From the NCBI GenBank assembly GCA_028290305.1, contig JAQGKC010000314.1:1-59211 (forward strand): DNA of 59,211 nt, read 5' to 3'. Positions 18,887 through 27,757 of this stretch are shown piece by piece. Made by a program: the position numbers and the translations under genes. The stretch comes from Bradyrhizobium sp. (lineage in GTDB: Bacteria; Pseudomonadota; Alphaproteobacteria; Rhizobiales; Xanthobacteraceae). Every line of letters starts with the position of its first letter. Position 1 is the first letter of the stretch. The notes beneath the pieces were generated by a model that saw only the letters and a program-made list of their open reading frames with translations, was not told the DNA's origin and searched no databases.

Positions 18887-19077
18887 CGCGTGTGCTCCTT
18901 TTTGATTGGTGTATCTCGCCGACACCCAGTCGAACCGGGAACGCGCAAAACGACATCTTCAGGATAATTTATTTTGGCCGGGTCTATCTTCCTATTTTGA
19001 CGCGTTTTCTTGACGCGAACCGGTAACCACCCCGCATCAAGTGCAGGGCAGGTTTTGCTCGAAAACGCTCCGCCGGC

Positions 19078-19109
19078 TTGACGCGGCGGCCTGGAACCCC
19101 CATCCCTAG
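19078..19109 (+). promoter_or_regulatory. Possible sigma-70 promoter of rnpB
   Basis: TTGACG at 19078-19083, followed about 18-20 bases later by a weak -10-like CCCTAG/CATCCC just before the expected RNA 5' end. The -35 box is good, the -10 poor. Placement is inferred from the RNA start. Confidence 0.35.
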
Positions 19110-19111
19110 TG

Positions 19112-19546
19112 CGTCAGTCGGCCGGACGGCCGCTCCTGCTACGGTCGAAAGGCTGCGGGAGAGGAAAGTCCGGGCTCCATCGACATACGGTGCCGGATAA
19201 CGTCCGGCGGGGGCGACCCCAGGGACAGTGCCACAGAGAACGAACCGCTCGCCATAGCAGCGCAAGCTGCGACGGCGAGTAAGGGTGAAAAGGTGCGGTA
19301 AGAGCGCACCGCGGGTCCGGCAACGGAAACGGCATGGCAAACCACACCGGGAGCAAGACCGAATAGGGACGGCAACGCGGGCTCGTTCGTGCAACCGAAA
19401 ACACCGCAGGGCGATGTCAGGCTCGCCGTCCGGGTAGGTTGCTCGAGGCAACGTGTAAACGTTGTCCCAGAGGAATGGCCGTCACGTATCGTCTCGCGCA
19501 AGCGGGGCGGTGCCCTACAAAACCCGGCTTACAGGCCGGCTGATGT
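19112..19546 (+). ncRNA. rnpB: RNase P RNA (bacterial type A)
   Basis: The catalytic RNA of RNase P, which trims tRNA 5' leaders. The P1 stem pairs AGTCGGCC at 19116 with GGCCGGCT at about 19534. The universal 5' block GAGAGGAAAGTCCGGGCTCC (19159-19178) and CACAGAGAACG then AAGGGTGAAAAGGTGCGGTAAGAGCGCACCG are present. GGCAAACC and the 3' block CAGAGGAATGGCCGTCAC...ACAAAACCCGGCTTACAGG complete the conserved core. Ends are set by P1 pairing and may be off by a few bases. Open frames across it are spurious. Confidence 0.97.
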
Positions 19547-19554
19547 CTATGAAT

Positions 19555-19587
19555 GAGGGGTTCGGCGTAACGCGCCGGGCCCCTCGC
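19555..19587 (+). terminator. Likely rnpB terminator
   Basis: GAGGGG...CCCCTC with an inner TTCGGCG-TAAC-GCGCCGG pairing, followed by CGCCATTTTACG. The T-run is short (four), so strength is uncertain. Confidence 0.6.
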
Positions 19588-19664
19588 CATTTTACGTAAG
19601 AGAAAATCCGAGTTGAAAATCGCCTGCATGCGACGTTGGTCAAAGCATGTGATACAATCTAGAG

Positions 19665-19865
19665 ATGAGATGGCCTCAGCGGTATCCGGCACGCGGTGAC
19701 GTGATGGGCGTTTTGCTCGTCCTCCTTGTGCTCTGTCTTGTCGCTTTCCGGTTCTACTGGTTTCCAAACTTTCTGCCGAACACGGGTACTGGCTTCGGCC
19801 CGGAGTGGGATTGCACCGCCGTTCCCAAAGGTGAGCCGATTTGCATCAAAAAGCTCGGGCGGTGA
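19665..19865 (+). CDS. Small membrane protein, unrecognised
   Basis: 66 residues with one membrane segment, VMGVLLVLLVLCLVAFRFYWF (about 13-33), then a short outside tail containing FGPEWDC and GEPICIKKLG; two Cys could form a disulfide. No family recognised. It lies 36 bases before the next small membrane gene, so the two may form an operon. A later ATG at 19704 is possible. Confidence 0.55.
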   Translation: MRWPQRYPARGDVMGVLLVLLVLCLVAFRFYWFPNFLPNTGTGFGPEWDCTAVPKGEPICIKKLGR

Positions 19866-19901
19866 TCGTGCTATCGGTCTCGTGTACTGAGGGATACGCC
19901 A

Positions 19902-20222
19902 ATGATGGCTGACTACGTATTCTGGCCCGCCATCGCCTTTATGGCTGGGTGCAGTCTCTATTATTGGGCTCGCATCAAAGGTGACCGTATGGCGATGCAG
20001 TGGGGATTTGACGGCAAACCGACCTGGAGCGCGCCTAAGGCGATTGGTGCATGGGGAACGGTGGCACTTGCACTGTTTACTCGCTTCCTGATCTGGGCCG
20101 CAATGACCTATTTCCCGCAGTCGGTTCACAACGCGGAATCTGGCTTGCTGATGGCTTCCATCATCTTCGCAGTGTCGCATTTGATAGTGCTTACGGCAGC
20201 CGCAAGGGCTTCCGACACTTAA
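19902..20222 (+). CDS. Small multi-pass membrane protein, DUF1648-like
   Basis: 106 residues with three probable membrane segments (about 5-22, 48-68 and 80-102). The stretch MQWGFDGKPTWSAPKAIGAW resembles the DUF1648 pattern (hydrophobic, W, D/G, G-x-P, then a helix) known from SdpI-type immunity proteins, but the match is by eye only. GAGGG lies nine bases before the start. Its end overlaps the convergent hydrolase stop by four bases. Confidence 0.65.
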   Translation: MMADYVFWPAIAFMAGCSLYYWARIKGDRMAMQWGFDGKPTWSAPKAIGAWGTVALALFTRFLIWAAMTYFPQSVHNAESGLLMASIIFAVSHLIVLTAAARASDT

Positions 20223-20923
20223 TTCGAAACGATCTTCTGCAACAGCGGCATCAGCGTCTCAGGCGTGGTGACGTGCGGCGAATGACTGGCATCAATCTCG
20301 TAGTAACGCCAGCCGGACTCGCTCTTCGCGCGCTTGGCGAATTGGCCGAAAGTATCCGTGGGCGCGATGCGCGTGGCGTAGATGTAACTGCGCGGCAGTG
20401 TCGGCTCGCGGTGCAGTTTGATCCCCATCTCAAAACATTTGATCGGCATATCAACGCGGCGCTCGGTCAGCCATTCGAGATCGGCTGGCGATGTGTCCGG
20501 TGGAGTCGGATTGGGCGGTATCCGCCAGCCATCGCCGGACTTTGCCAGCTCCAGCATCCGTTGCCGCGCCGGCTCGTTCAGATCCAGCAGGGACTGTCCG
20601 TCCCTGGGCACGAACGCATCGAGATAAATCAGTTGCGTGATGCGGTCTCGCGCGCGGTCGGCCACGCCGGTTGCGACCATGCCGCCATAGCTGTGGCCGA
20701 TCAGCACAATATCGCGCAGATCGTCGTATCTGACGACATTCAGGATGTCCTGAATGTGGGTTTCGAGATCGATCGATGGGTTCGCCAGATGCTCGCGCTC
20801 GCCGAGCCCGGTATAGGTCGGCGTGACTAGGCGATGCCCGGCCGCGCTCATCAGCGGGTGCATCTTCTTCCATGCCCACCCCGCCGACCACGCGCCGGTG
20901 CAGACGAGAAAAATTGCTCCCAT
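20219..20923 (-). CDS. Alpha/beta fold hydrolase
   Basis: 234 residues of a soluble serine hydrolase. The nucleophile elbow is GHSYGG (about 95-100), the acid probably the Asp in YLDAFVPRDG, and the base a His in DASHSPHVTTPE near the C-terminus. The oxyanion region is VCTGAWSAGWAWKK near the start. The size and the LDAFVP motif fit the short esterase/salicylate-esterase-like group. Substrate unknown; no pathway neighbours. Confidence 0.88.
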   Translation of the reverse strand: MGAIFLVCTGAWSAGWAWKKMHPLMSAAGHRLVTPTYTGLGEREHLANPSIDLETHIQDILNVVRYDDLRDIVLIGHSYGGMVATGVADRARDRITQLIYLDAFVPRDGQSLLDLNEPARQRMLELAKSGDGWRIPPNPTPPDTSPADLEWLTERRVDMPIKCFEMGIKLHREPTLPRSYIYATRIAPTDTFGQFAKRAKSESGWRYYEIDASHSPHVTTPETLMPLLQKIVSN

Positions 20924-21018
20924 GATGTTTTTCCTTGTTGGGCGGGCGACGGACCGCGTTCGTTGCGATACTACCTTCCGATCGCATGATGTAAACGTCG
21001 CTTGCCGATTCTGAAGCC

Positions 21019-21080
21019 GTCATTCCCTGATGTCCATTTGCGTATCTGAGGGCACGCTGCTTCGCGTAAAGCGGAATGAC
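21019..21080. repeat. 62-bp palindromic element, GTCATTCC...GGAATGAC
   Basis: Short relative of the GTCATTCCGGGG family with 8-bp terminal inverted repeat. It ends 16 bases before the TauE-like GTG start and supplies a spurious upstream ATG. Confidence 0.7.
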
Positions 21081-21096
21081 GAGGGAAGACCGGATA

Positions 21097-21843
21097 GTGA
21101 TTGATACCGCGACGTTTGCAGTCCTGTTTCTCGGCGCGCTCGCGGGCGGCTTTGTCTCCGGTCTTGCTGGCTTCGGAACCGGACTCGTAGCGTTAGGGAT
21201 TTGGCTTTATGTGTTGCCGCCTTCGATCGCGGTGACGCTCGTCGTGATCTGTTCGATCATTGCGCAAACCTGGACGCTGCCGGCTATTTGGCGGTCGATC
21301 GACTTCAAGCTGGTCTGGCCGCTTCTGATCGGCGGCCTCGCGGGGGTGCCGCTGGGCACCATGCTGATCGCCCACGCCGATCCCAGAGGATTCAAATTGA
21401 GCGTCGGTGTGCTGTTGCTGGTGTTTCCGACCGCGCTCTATTTCAACCGCGGCCCGATTGCATTGCGCTTCGGCGGCCGGGCCGCGGACGCCGTGGTTGG
21501 ATTTGCAGGCGGCATCCTCGGCGGCTTGGCCGGTTTGTCCGGCCCGCTCCCGACGCTGTGGGCAAGCGTGCGGGGCTGGGGCAAGGACGAGCGGCGCGGC
21601 GTTTTTCAGACCTTCAACTGGACCGTGCTGACAGCCGCTTTGTGCCTGCAGGCCGGCACCGGCTTCATCACAAGGGAAGTCGCCTGGCTCGCGCTGCTGG
21701 CTTTGCCCGGGACGATATTCGGCGCCTGGCTCGGCGCGCGGACTTATCACGCGTTGAGCGACAAGAATTTTCGCGATGTCGTGCTGGGCCTGCTGTTTCT
21801 GTCGGGCGTAGGTCTGGTGTGGAGTAGTTTCGGCCTGCGCTGA
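21097..21843 (+). CDS. TauE/SafE-type sulfite or organic-anion exporter family protein
   Basis: 248 residues with about eight membrane segments in two repeats, each opening with a Gly-rich stretch: GGFVSGLAGFGTGL near the N-terminus and GGILGGLAGLSGPLPTLW in the second half. That duplication is the TauE/SafE hallmark. Substrate cannot be told from sequence. The GTG at 21097 is preferred because GAGGG precedes it; the upstream ATG at 21076 lies inside a repeat. Confidence 0.88.
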   Translation: MIDTATFAVLFLGALAGGFVSGLAGFGTGLVALGIWLYVLPPSIAVTLVVICSIIAQTWTLPAIWRSIDFKLVWPLLIGGLAGVPLGTMLIAHADPRGFKLSVGVLLLVFPTALYFNRGPIALRFGGRAADAVVGFAGGILGGLAGLSGPLPTLWASVRGWGKDERRGVFQTFNWTVLTAALCLQAGTGFITREVAWLALLALPGTIFGAWLGARTYHALSDKNFRDVVLGLLFLSGVGLVWSSFGLR

Positions 21844-21934
21844 CTGTCGGGCTGCCGCGGGGCATGATGCATGGCCGCCATGCAGAGCGTGCGAAGGCTG
21901 TACGGCCGCAAGCAAACTCGTTACCTCTCGCGCC

Positions 21935-22933
21935 ATGCCTTCCCCTTTATTGTCGCGCGAACATCTCGGTCTGTTGCTGGGTTTTATCGGCATGGCCATC
22001 TTCGGCGGCACGCTGCCGGCAACACGGATCGCGGTATCGACCATCGATCCGATAGCGCTCACTGCGCTGCGCACCGCGATCGCCGGACTGTGTTCGCTGG
22101 CGCTGTTGATCGTAATGCGCCGGCCGCTTCCGCCGCGCCGGCTGTGGCTGCAACTGGCGATCGCGATGCTGTGCGTCGGCATCCTGTTTCCGTTCCTGAT
22201 GGCGCTCGCGGTTCAGACGGTCGACGCCTCGCATGGCGGCGTGGTGCTGGGGATTCTCCCCATCGCCACCGCGCTGGTTGCCGTCGTCATCACCCACGAA
22301 CGGCCGAAGCCGCTGTTCTGGATCGCGTCCATCATTGGGGCCACGCTGGTGATTGCATTTGCGCTGCGCCAGGGCGGCGGCGCGCTCTCGGCCGGCGACC
22401 CGCTGCTGTTCGCCGCCGTCGCCGTCGCTGCGATCGGCTATGCCTTCTCTGGCCGGCTCACCGCCGAGATGCCGGGATGGGAGGTGATCAGCTGGGTACT
22501 CGTGATGGCGCTGCCGATCTCACTGCCCGCAGCCGCCCTGACCATGCCGGCGGATCTGCCCCACCTCGCTCTGAAACCATGGCTCGCGCTGCTTTACGTC
22601 GCGGTGTTTTCGCAATGGATCGGATTCTTCGCATGGAATGCCGGCATGGCGATGGGCGGCATCGCGCGCGTGTCGCAGGTGCAATTGCTGCAACCCTTTA
22701 TTACTTTTGCGCTGGCGGCATTCTTTAACGGCGAGACCATCACGCCGCAGATCCTGCTGTTCGCCGCGGCCGTCGTCACGACGGTAGCGATCTCAACGCG
22801 CATGCGGGGTCGTAAAAGACTGGCAGAGACCGTCATTCCGGGGCGGCTCGCGGAGCCGAACCCGGAATCTCGGGATGTCCCGGATGTGCAATCGCACATC
22901 TTAGGTTCGCCGCTTAGCGGCGCCCCGGAATGA
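21935..22933 (+). CDS. EamA/DMT-family transporter, C-terminus extended by a repeat
   Basis: 332 residues. About ten membrane segments in two EamA halves (FIGMAIFGGTLPATRIAV..., and GDPLLFAAVAVAAIGYAFSGRL...). Such proteins export amino acids or metabolites; the substrate is unknown. The true protein should end near RMRGRKRLAET. The last roughly 35 codons and the stop are provided by the palindromic repeat at 22832-22934, giving a tail (VIPGRLAEPNPESRD...) like those produced by this repeat in many spurious frames. Confidence 0.9.
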   Translation: MPSPLLSREHLGLLLGFIGMAIFGGTLPATRIAVSTIDPIALTALRTAIAGLCSLALLIVMRRPLPPRRLWLQLAIAMLCVGILFPFLMALAVQTVDASHGGVVLGILPIATALVAVVITHERPKPLFWIASIIGATLVIAFALRQGGGALSAGDPLLFAAVAVAAIGYAFSGRLTAEMPGWEVISWVLVMALPISLPAAALTMPADLPHLALKPWLALLYVAVFSQWIGFFAWNAGMAMGGIARVSQVQLLQPFITFALAAFFNGETITPQILLFAAAVVTTVAISTRMRGRKRLAETVIPGRLAEPNPESRDVPDVQSHILGSPLSGAPE

Positions 22934-22934
22934 C
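22832..22934. repeat. 103-bp palindromic element inside the 3' end of the EamA gene
   Basis: The ends GTCATTCCGGGGCGG and CGCCCCGGAATGAC pair; internal stems GGCTCGCGGAGCC, CCCGGAATCTCGGGATGTCCCGG, GATGTGCAATCGCACATC and CGCCGCTTAGCGGCG are visible. It belongs to the same family as 8415-8511 and 17119-17220. Confidence 0.9.
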
Positions 22935-22941
22935 GTGCTGT

Positions 22942-24744
22942 TTACCCGGCCGCCGAGATGCGATCGAATTCGGTCGCCTGCCGCTCGAACAGCCCGCGAT
23001 AGATTCCGCCCACGCGATTGGCGAGCGAGGCGTGCGTGCCCTGCTCGACGATCTCGCCGCGATCGAACACCAGAATCCGATCGAGGCTGCGCACCGTCGA
23101 CAGCCGGTGCGCGATCACGATCGAGGTGCGTCCCTTCATCAGCCGTTCCATCGCCTGCTGGATCAGCGCCTCTGACTCCGAATCGAGGCTCGATGTCGCC
23201 TCATCGAGGATCAGGACCGGCGCGTCGGCAAGGAACGCGCGCGCCAGCGCCACGCGCTGCCGTTCGCCGCCTGAGAGCTTGACGCCGCGTTCGCCGACCA
23301 GCGTGCCGTAGCCTTTCGGCAGCCGCAGGATGAACTCGTGCGCGTTGGCAAGGCGCGCCGCCTGCTCGATGGCGGCCATGCTGGCGCCGGGCCGGCCATA
23401 GGCGATGTTCTCGGCCAGCGACCGGTGAAACAGGATCGGGTCCTGCTGCACGATGGCGATCTGGCTACGCAATGAATGCTGCGTCGCCTTGGCAATATCC
23501 TGGCCGTCGATCAGGATCCGTCCGCCGCTGACGTCGTACAGCCGCTGCACCAGCTTGACGAAGGTGGTCTTGCCGGAGCCGGAGCGGCCGACAAGCCCGA
23601 CCCGTTCGCCGGCACGGATGTCCACCGACAGGCCGTCGTAGAGCGGCACCCGATGACCGCCGTAATGGAACGTCACATCCTCGAACACGATGCGTCCGCC
23701 GTGGACGTCGATCGGCAATGCGCCGGCGACATCGGCGATGCCGATGGCTTCGTCGTGGATCGCGACAAGTTCCTCCATGTCGTTGACCGAACGCTGCAGG
23801 TTGTTGATGTGCATGCCGACATCGCGCAAGTAGGCATGGATGATGTAGTAGCTGGTCAGCACATAGGTGACGTCGCCTGGCGACGCGCGCCCGGCGATCC
23901 ACAGCAACAATGCTCCACCAATCACCGAAGCGCGCAGGCATAGCAGCACCGAAAGCTGCGCCGCGGCAGTGTAATTGTAGCGGAACCAGGTCCGCCGGAC
24001 ACGCGTACGCCAGCGGCCGATGACACGTGCAAGCCGCGCGTCCTCGCGCGCTTCGGCGCCGAACGATTTTACCACCGCGTTGCAGGTCAATGCGTCCGCC
24101 AGCGTGCCGCCGACCTTGGTGTCCCAGGCATTGGAGACGCGCGCCGCGGGCGCAATGTAGCGCGTCGAAAAAAGCACGACCATCGGAATGTAGACCATCG
24201 CGCCGACGGCAACCGCAACGCCGAGCGATGGCCAGTGCAGCCCGAGCAGCACCATCGACCCCAGCAACACCACCAGCGACGGCAACAGCGCCATCAGAAT
24301 GGTGTCGTTGAGCAGGTCGAGCGCCCACATGCCGCGGGTGATCTTGCGCACGGTCGAGCCGGCAAAGCTGTTGGCATGCCAGTCGGTGGAGAACCGCTGC
24401 ACCCGCATGAAAGCATCGCGCGACACATCGGACATGATGCGCAGCGTGAACGGCACGATCGCCTGCAGCCCGACGAAACGCAGGATCATCGACACCAAAC
24501 CCAGTGTCACGATCGCGCCGAAAGCCACGAACGCCGCACGGCGCGCAACCGGATCCGACGCGCCTGATGTCATCGCATCGACCAGGTGTCCCGAGAATAC
24601 CGGCATAAAGAGATCGGCGACGGTCGCGCCAAGCAGACCGCCGGCAATGCTCGCGGCACCGACCGGCTGGTTGAGCCAGTGGCGGAACACGAAGGGCAAC
24701 ACCATACGAATCGCGGCGGGGCGCTTGTTAACTTGAGCGGTCAT
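22942..24744 (-). CDS. ABC transporter, fused membrane and ATP-binding domains (exporter)
   Basis: 600-residue half-transporter. Six membrane segments occupy residues 1-320. The ATPase domain follows, with Walker A GRSGSGKTT, a Q-loop IVQQDPILFHRS, the signature LSGGERQR, Walker B VLILDEATS and the H-loop IAHRLST. It would work as a homodimer exporter in the inner membrane. The first half lacks features naming a substrate (not clearly MsbA). It runs alone, convergent with the EamA gene. Confidence 0.95.
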   Translation of the reverse strand: MTAQVNKRPAAIRMVLPFVFRHWLNQPVGAASIAGGLLGATVADLFMPVFSGHLVDAMTSGASDPVARRAAFVAFGAIVTLGLVSMILRFVGLQAIVPFTLRIMSDVSRDAFMRVQRFSTDWHANSFAGSTVRKITRGMWALDLLNDTILMALLPSLVVLLGSMVLLGLHWPSLGVAVAVGAMVYIPMVVLFSTRYIAPAARVSNAWDTKVGGTLADALTCNAVVKSFGAEAREDARLARVIGRWRTRVRRTWFRYNYTAAAQLSVLLCLRASVIGGALLLWIAGRASPGDVTYVLTSYYIIHAYLRDVGMHINNLQRSVNDMEELVAIHDEAIGIADVAGALPIDVHGGRIVFEDVTFHYGGHRVPLYDGLSVDIRAGERVGLVGRSGSGKTTFVKLVQRLYDVSGGRILIDGQDIAKATQHSLRSQIAIVQQDPILFHRSLAENIAYGRPGASMAAIEQAARLANAHEFILRLPKGYGTLVGERGVKLSGGERQRVALARAFLADAPVLILDEATSSLDSESEALIQQAMERLMKGRTSIVIAHRLSTVRSLDRILVFDRGEIVEQGTHASLANRVGGIYRGLFERQATEFDRISAAG

Positions 24745-25148
24745 GGCGTCATCCGGCTGCGCTCACGCGCACACCGGCTCCGTTGGTTGACGCGCGATGG
24801 CGAAAGCCGAGCGCAAGCGTCGTTGAAAAATGTCGGTAACTTGTTTGAAACCGAGGAAGATTTTGGAAGCTTGGGAGATCGGGACGTCAGGCCCGATCGA
24901 TGCTGACGGAAGCGGCCCTCAAAGGGCTACACAGGCGTCCAGCATTAGATTCGAACGCGAGGGCGCGAGCTGCGAATACATCGAAATCATGCAAATCCCT
25001 CCCCGGTTCGAGCGACAACCCGCCACTTATAAATGCATCGCGGGCGTTTTGCAATGCTGCCTGTTCTGGAACGGTTGACGCCACAGATTGGCCAATTGCC
25101 GCACTCAAAGTGGCCGCAGGTTTGCAACATCAAGCATGCGAGGCCACC
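24745..25148. other. Divergent gap, no gene seen
   Basis: About 400 bases between the ABC exporter and the FkbM gene. Open frames here lack family features or good ribosome sites. TTGACGCCACAG at 25074 is a possible -35 for the FkbM gene, but no clear -10 was found. Confidence 0.4.
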
Positions 25149-26030
25149 ATGATCGCTTCAAAAACCGCCCGCTTCCTCCTGAAATACGCGTCGAGCGATC
25201 CGCTGAAGCTTGCCGATATCGTGCGCCGCCGCGCGATCGAGCAGTTCGGAACAGCGCCGACGGGCCTCGCGACCACGCACTTCAACGGCGTGCATTACGA
25301 GATCGACCTGTCATTGCATCGCGTGATGAAGAAATATTTTTTCCGTACCCACGAAATGTTCCTTGAACGCATCTTCAGGCGCTGCCTCTCTGCTGGTGAG
25401 ACCTTCGTCGATATCGGCGCCAATTGCGGATACTGGTCGGCCTACGCCTTGCCCCTCGTAGGCCAGAGCGGCGAGGTGCACGCCTTCGAGCCGGTGCCGC
25501 AATATTTTGCCTTTGTCCGGCGGCTCGCCGAGCTTAATCCCGGTTATCGGGTCATTGCTAACCAGCTCGCCTGCGGTGCGCGGCCAGGCAGCTCCACGAT
25601 GGCCGTCGTCGGCCCCCGCCCGGAGAACTTCGATAACTACGACACCAGCATCGGGTCGAGTTCGCTTGCTACCGGCTTCCTCGACCACGCGCGCGAACTC
25701 ACGGAAAATGTCACCGTCGAGGTTATCCCCTTCGATGATTATGTGCGCGAACGGAAAATCGATCTCGATCGCGTAGGCCTGATCAAGATCGACGTCGAAG
25801 GTTTCGAGGCTTCGGTATTCGACGGCATGCAAGGCGTGCTGACAAAAAGCGGCCGCAAAGTCCCGCTGCTGTGCGAAATCCTCACCGATCTGGATCGCCC
25901 AGAGCCGCTCGATGGCAGACGGATCATCGAGCGCCTTGAGAATTGCGGCTACCGTTGCCTTGATGCCATGCATTTGCGACCGATCGATCGTGACGCCCTT
26001 GGTTTTGAGGAGAACATTCTCTGCCTCTGA
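25149..26030 (+). CDS. FkbM-family SAM-dependent methyltransferase
   Basis: 293 residues. Motif I ETFVDIGANCGYWSAYAL (about 83-100), the acidic VHAFEPVP after it, and the FkbM block LIKIDVEGFEASVFDGM are clear. FkbM enzymes O-methylate sugars or other small substrates and are often found with glycan genes, though none adjoins here. The start at 25149 (MIASKTARFLL) is the first ATG fitting the domain; the frame is open about 250 bases further upstream. Confidence 0.92.
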   Translation: MIASKTARFLLKYASSDPLKLADIVRRRAIEQFGTAPTGLATTHFNGVHYEIDLSLHRVMKKYFFRTHEMFLERIFRRCLSAGETFVDIGANCGYWSAYALPLVGQSGEVHAFEPVPQYFAFVRRLAELNPGYRVIANQLACGARPGSSTMAVVGPRPENFDNYDTSIGSSSLATGFLDHARELTENVTVEVIPFDDYVRERKIDLDRVGLIKIDVEGFEASVFDGMQGVLTKSGRKVPLLCEILTDLDRPEPLDGRRIIERLENCGYRCLDAMHLRPIDRDALGFEENILCL

Positions 26031-26182
26031 GGCCGGCGCGAGCGCCATCGCAACATAGGGGTGCAGCCCGCATGTCAGAACGACAGGATTGACCCGGAAA
26101 TCGAGGCACGCTCTTCCAGCGATCGGGCCTCAGCACTAAATTATGCATCGGCTGTTCAGCGGTGGCTTGCGGAGGATCCGAA

Positions 26183-27661
26183 GTGAAGACACAGCGCGCA
26201 CTTTTGTCAATCGCGGTGGCCGTAATCGCAGTCACTGTGGGCGCAGATGCGCCGGGCGCGGAGGAGACAAGCGCAACGCTCACACCTCAGACGCTGCAGG
26301 AAATTGCGCAGGTCGAGGCCGAGATCGACCGCATCGAGGCGCAGGCGATCGAGCGGCTTGCAAAGCTGCCGGACAATCAGGTCCAGCAAGTCGAGTTGCT
26401 CGGCAAGTTGATGCTGTACGACAAGCAGCTCTCGGTAAACCGCAACGAGGCTTGTGCTTTCTGCCACATGCCTGAAACGGGCTTTACTGGTCCCGTGTCG
26501 GAGCTGAACCGCACCACCGGCGCCTATCCCGGGTCAGTGCGCACGCGATTCAGCGATCGCAAGCCGCAATCACACGCCTATGCGCCGCTCTCGCCCGTAC
26601 TGCACTACAATCCCGGACGGGGTGATCTCGTCGGCGGCAATTTCTGGGACATGCGTGCGACCGGCCGCCGCCTGGGCAACCCGGCCGCCGAGCAGGCGCA
26701 GGGGCCACCGACCAACCCGGTGGAAATGGGACTGCCCGATATCGCCTGCGCCGTCTATCGGGCTTCGCAGCGGCCCTATGGTGTCTTGTTCGAGAAGGTG
26801 TGGGGACCGCAGGCCTTTGCGATCGCGTGGCCTGATGACGTGGAGCAGGTCTGCACCCGGCCCGGGCCGCCGCCCGACAGCGATCCGATGCCGGTTCATC
26901 TTGGTCCGCTTGATCGCGGCAGGGTCGGCACCACCTTCGATCAGATGGCGCAATCCATCGCCGGCTATGAGGCTTCCGCGGAGGTGACGACGTTTACCTC
27001 GAAGTTCGATGCGATGCTCGCGGGCACGGCCAAATTCACGGCGCAGGAGCAGGCGGGCTACGACCTGTTTCGCGGCAAGGCGCAATGTAACGCCTGTCAC
27101 CGTGACGGCGGCCCTGGCGAGGACCCGCTGTTCACCGACTTCACCGCCAGCAATATCGGAACCCCCGCCAACCCGAGGCTTCCTTACTATGCGGAAAATC
27201 GGCCCGATGCATTCGGCTATGTCGCCAACCCGGATGGATCGTCATTCGTCGATCGCGGCGTCGGCACCTTTCTCACCAACGGGCATCAGCTCAGCAACCC
27301 CTCCCCGGTGGATCAGCGATGGCGCAAGCTGGCGCCAGACAACCAGGCTCGAATTCAGGCGCCGACGCTGCGCAATGTTGACAAGCGGCCCTATCCAGCC
27401 TTCGTAAAGGCGTACGGGCACAATGGTTATTTCACGAGCCTGAAGCAGATCGTGCATTTCTACAACACGAGCGATGTACTGCCGCGATGCCAGCCCCATG
27501 ATCCCGGCGAAGGTAAGACGTGCTGGCCTGCGCCGGAGTCGACCGACAACATGAACACAAGCCGGGTTGGGCACCTGGGCCTGTCGGACGCGGATGAGGA
27601 TGCGATCGTGACCTTCATGCAGACGCTGACTGATGGGTTTATGCCCGTCAATCAGCAGTAA
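26183..27661 (+). CDS. Di-heme cytochrome c peroxidase, MauG/CcpA family
   Basis: 492-residue periplasmic protein with a signal peptide (MKTQRALLSIAVAVIAVTVG, cut near GAEE). Two heme c sites are CAFCH at 91-95 and CNACH at 302-306. Family motifs include LGKLMLYDKQLS, GNFWDMRATG, TNPVEMG and LRNVDKRPY. It may reduce peroxide or oxidise an unknown partner. It is longer than CcpA (about 330) owing to inserts around 215-250 and 330-400. The GTG start at 26183 has a perfect GGAGG seven bases upstream. Confidence 0.92.
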   Translation: MKTQRALLSIAVAVIAVTVGADAPGAEETSATLTPQTLQEIAQVEAEIDRIEAQAIERLAKLPDNQVQQVELLGKLMLYDKQLSVNRNEACAFCHMPETGFTGPVSELNRTTGAYPGSVRTRFSDRKPQSHAYAPLSPVLHYNPGRGDLVGGNFWDMRATGRRLGNPAAEQAQGPPTNPVEMGLPDIACAVYRASQRPYGVLFEKVWGPQAFAIAWPDDVEQVCTRPGPPPDSDPMPVHLGPLDRGRVGTTFDQMAQSIAGYEASAEVTTFTSKFDAMLAGTAKFTAQEQAGYDLFRGKAQCNACHRDGGPGEDPLFTDFTASNIGTPANPRLPYYAENRPDAFGYVANPDGSSFVDRGVGTFLTNGHQLSNPSPVDQRWRKLAPDNQARIQAPTLRNVDKRPYPAFVKAYGHNGYFTSLKQIVHFYNTSDVLPRCQPHDPGEGKTCWPAPESTDNMNTSRVGHLGLSDADEDAIVTFMQTLTDGFMPVNQQ

Positions 27662-27757
27662 TCGGGTCTTGATGGGCAGCCGTTGATTGCCTTGTTCATC
27701 TCTGCGGCGTTTTGCGATATGGCGGGCCGCAGCCAATCCTCGCTTCCGTCCGGCTGT

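Noticed and set aside
19114..19501. Several minus-strand open frames in this stretch
   Set aside because: They lie on the RNase P RNA gene and are explained by its conserved RNA structure.
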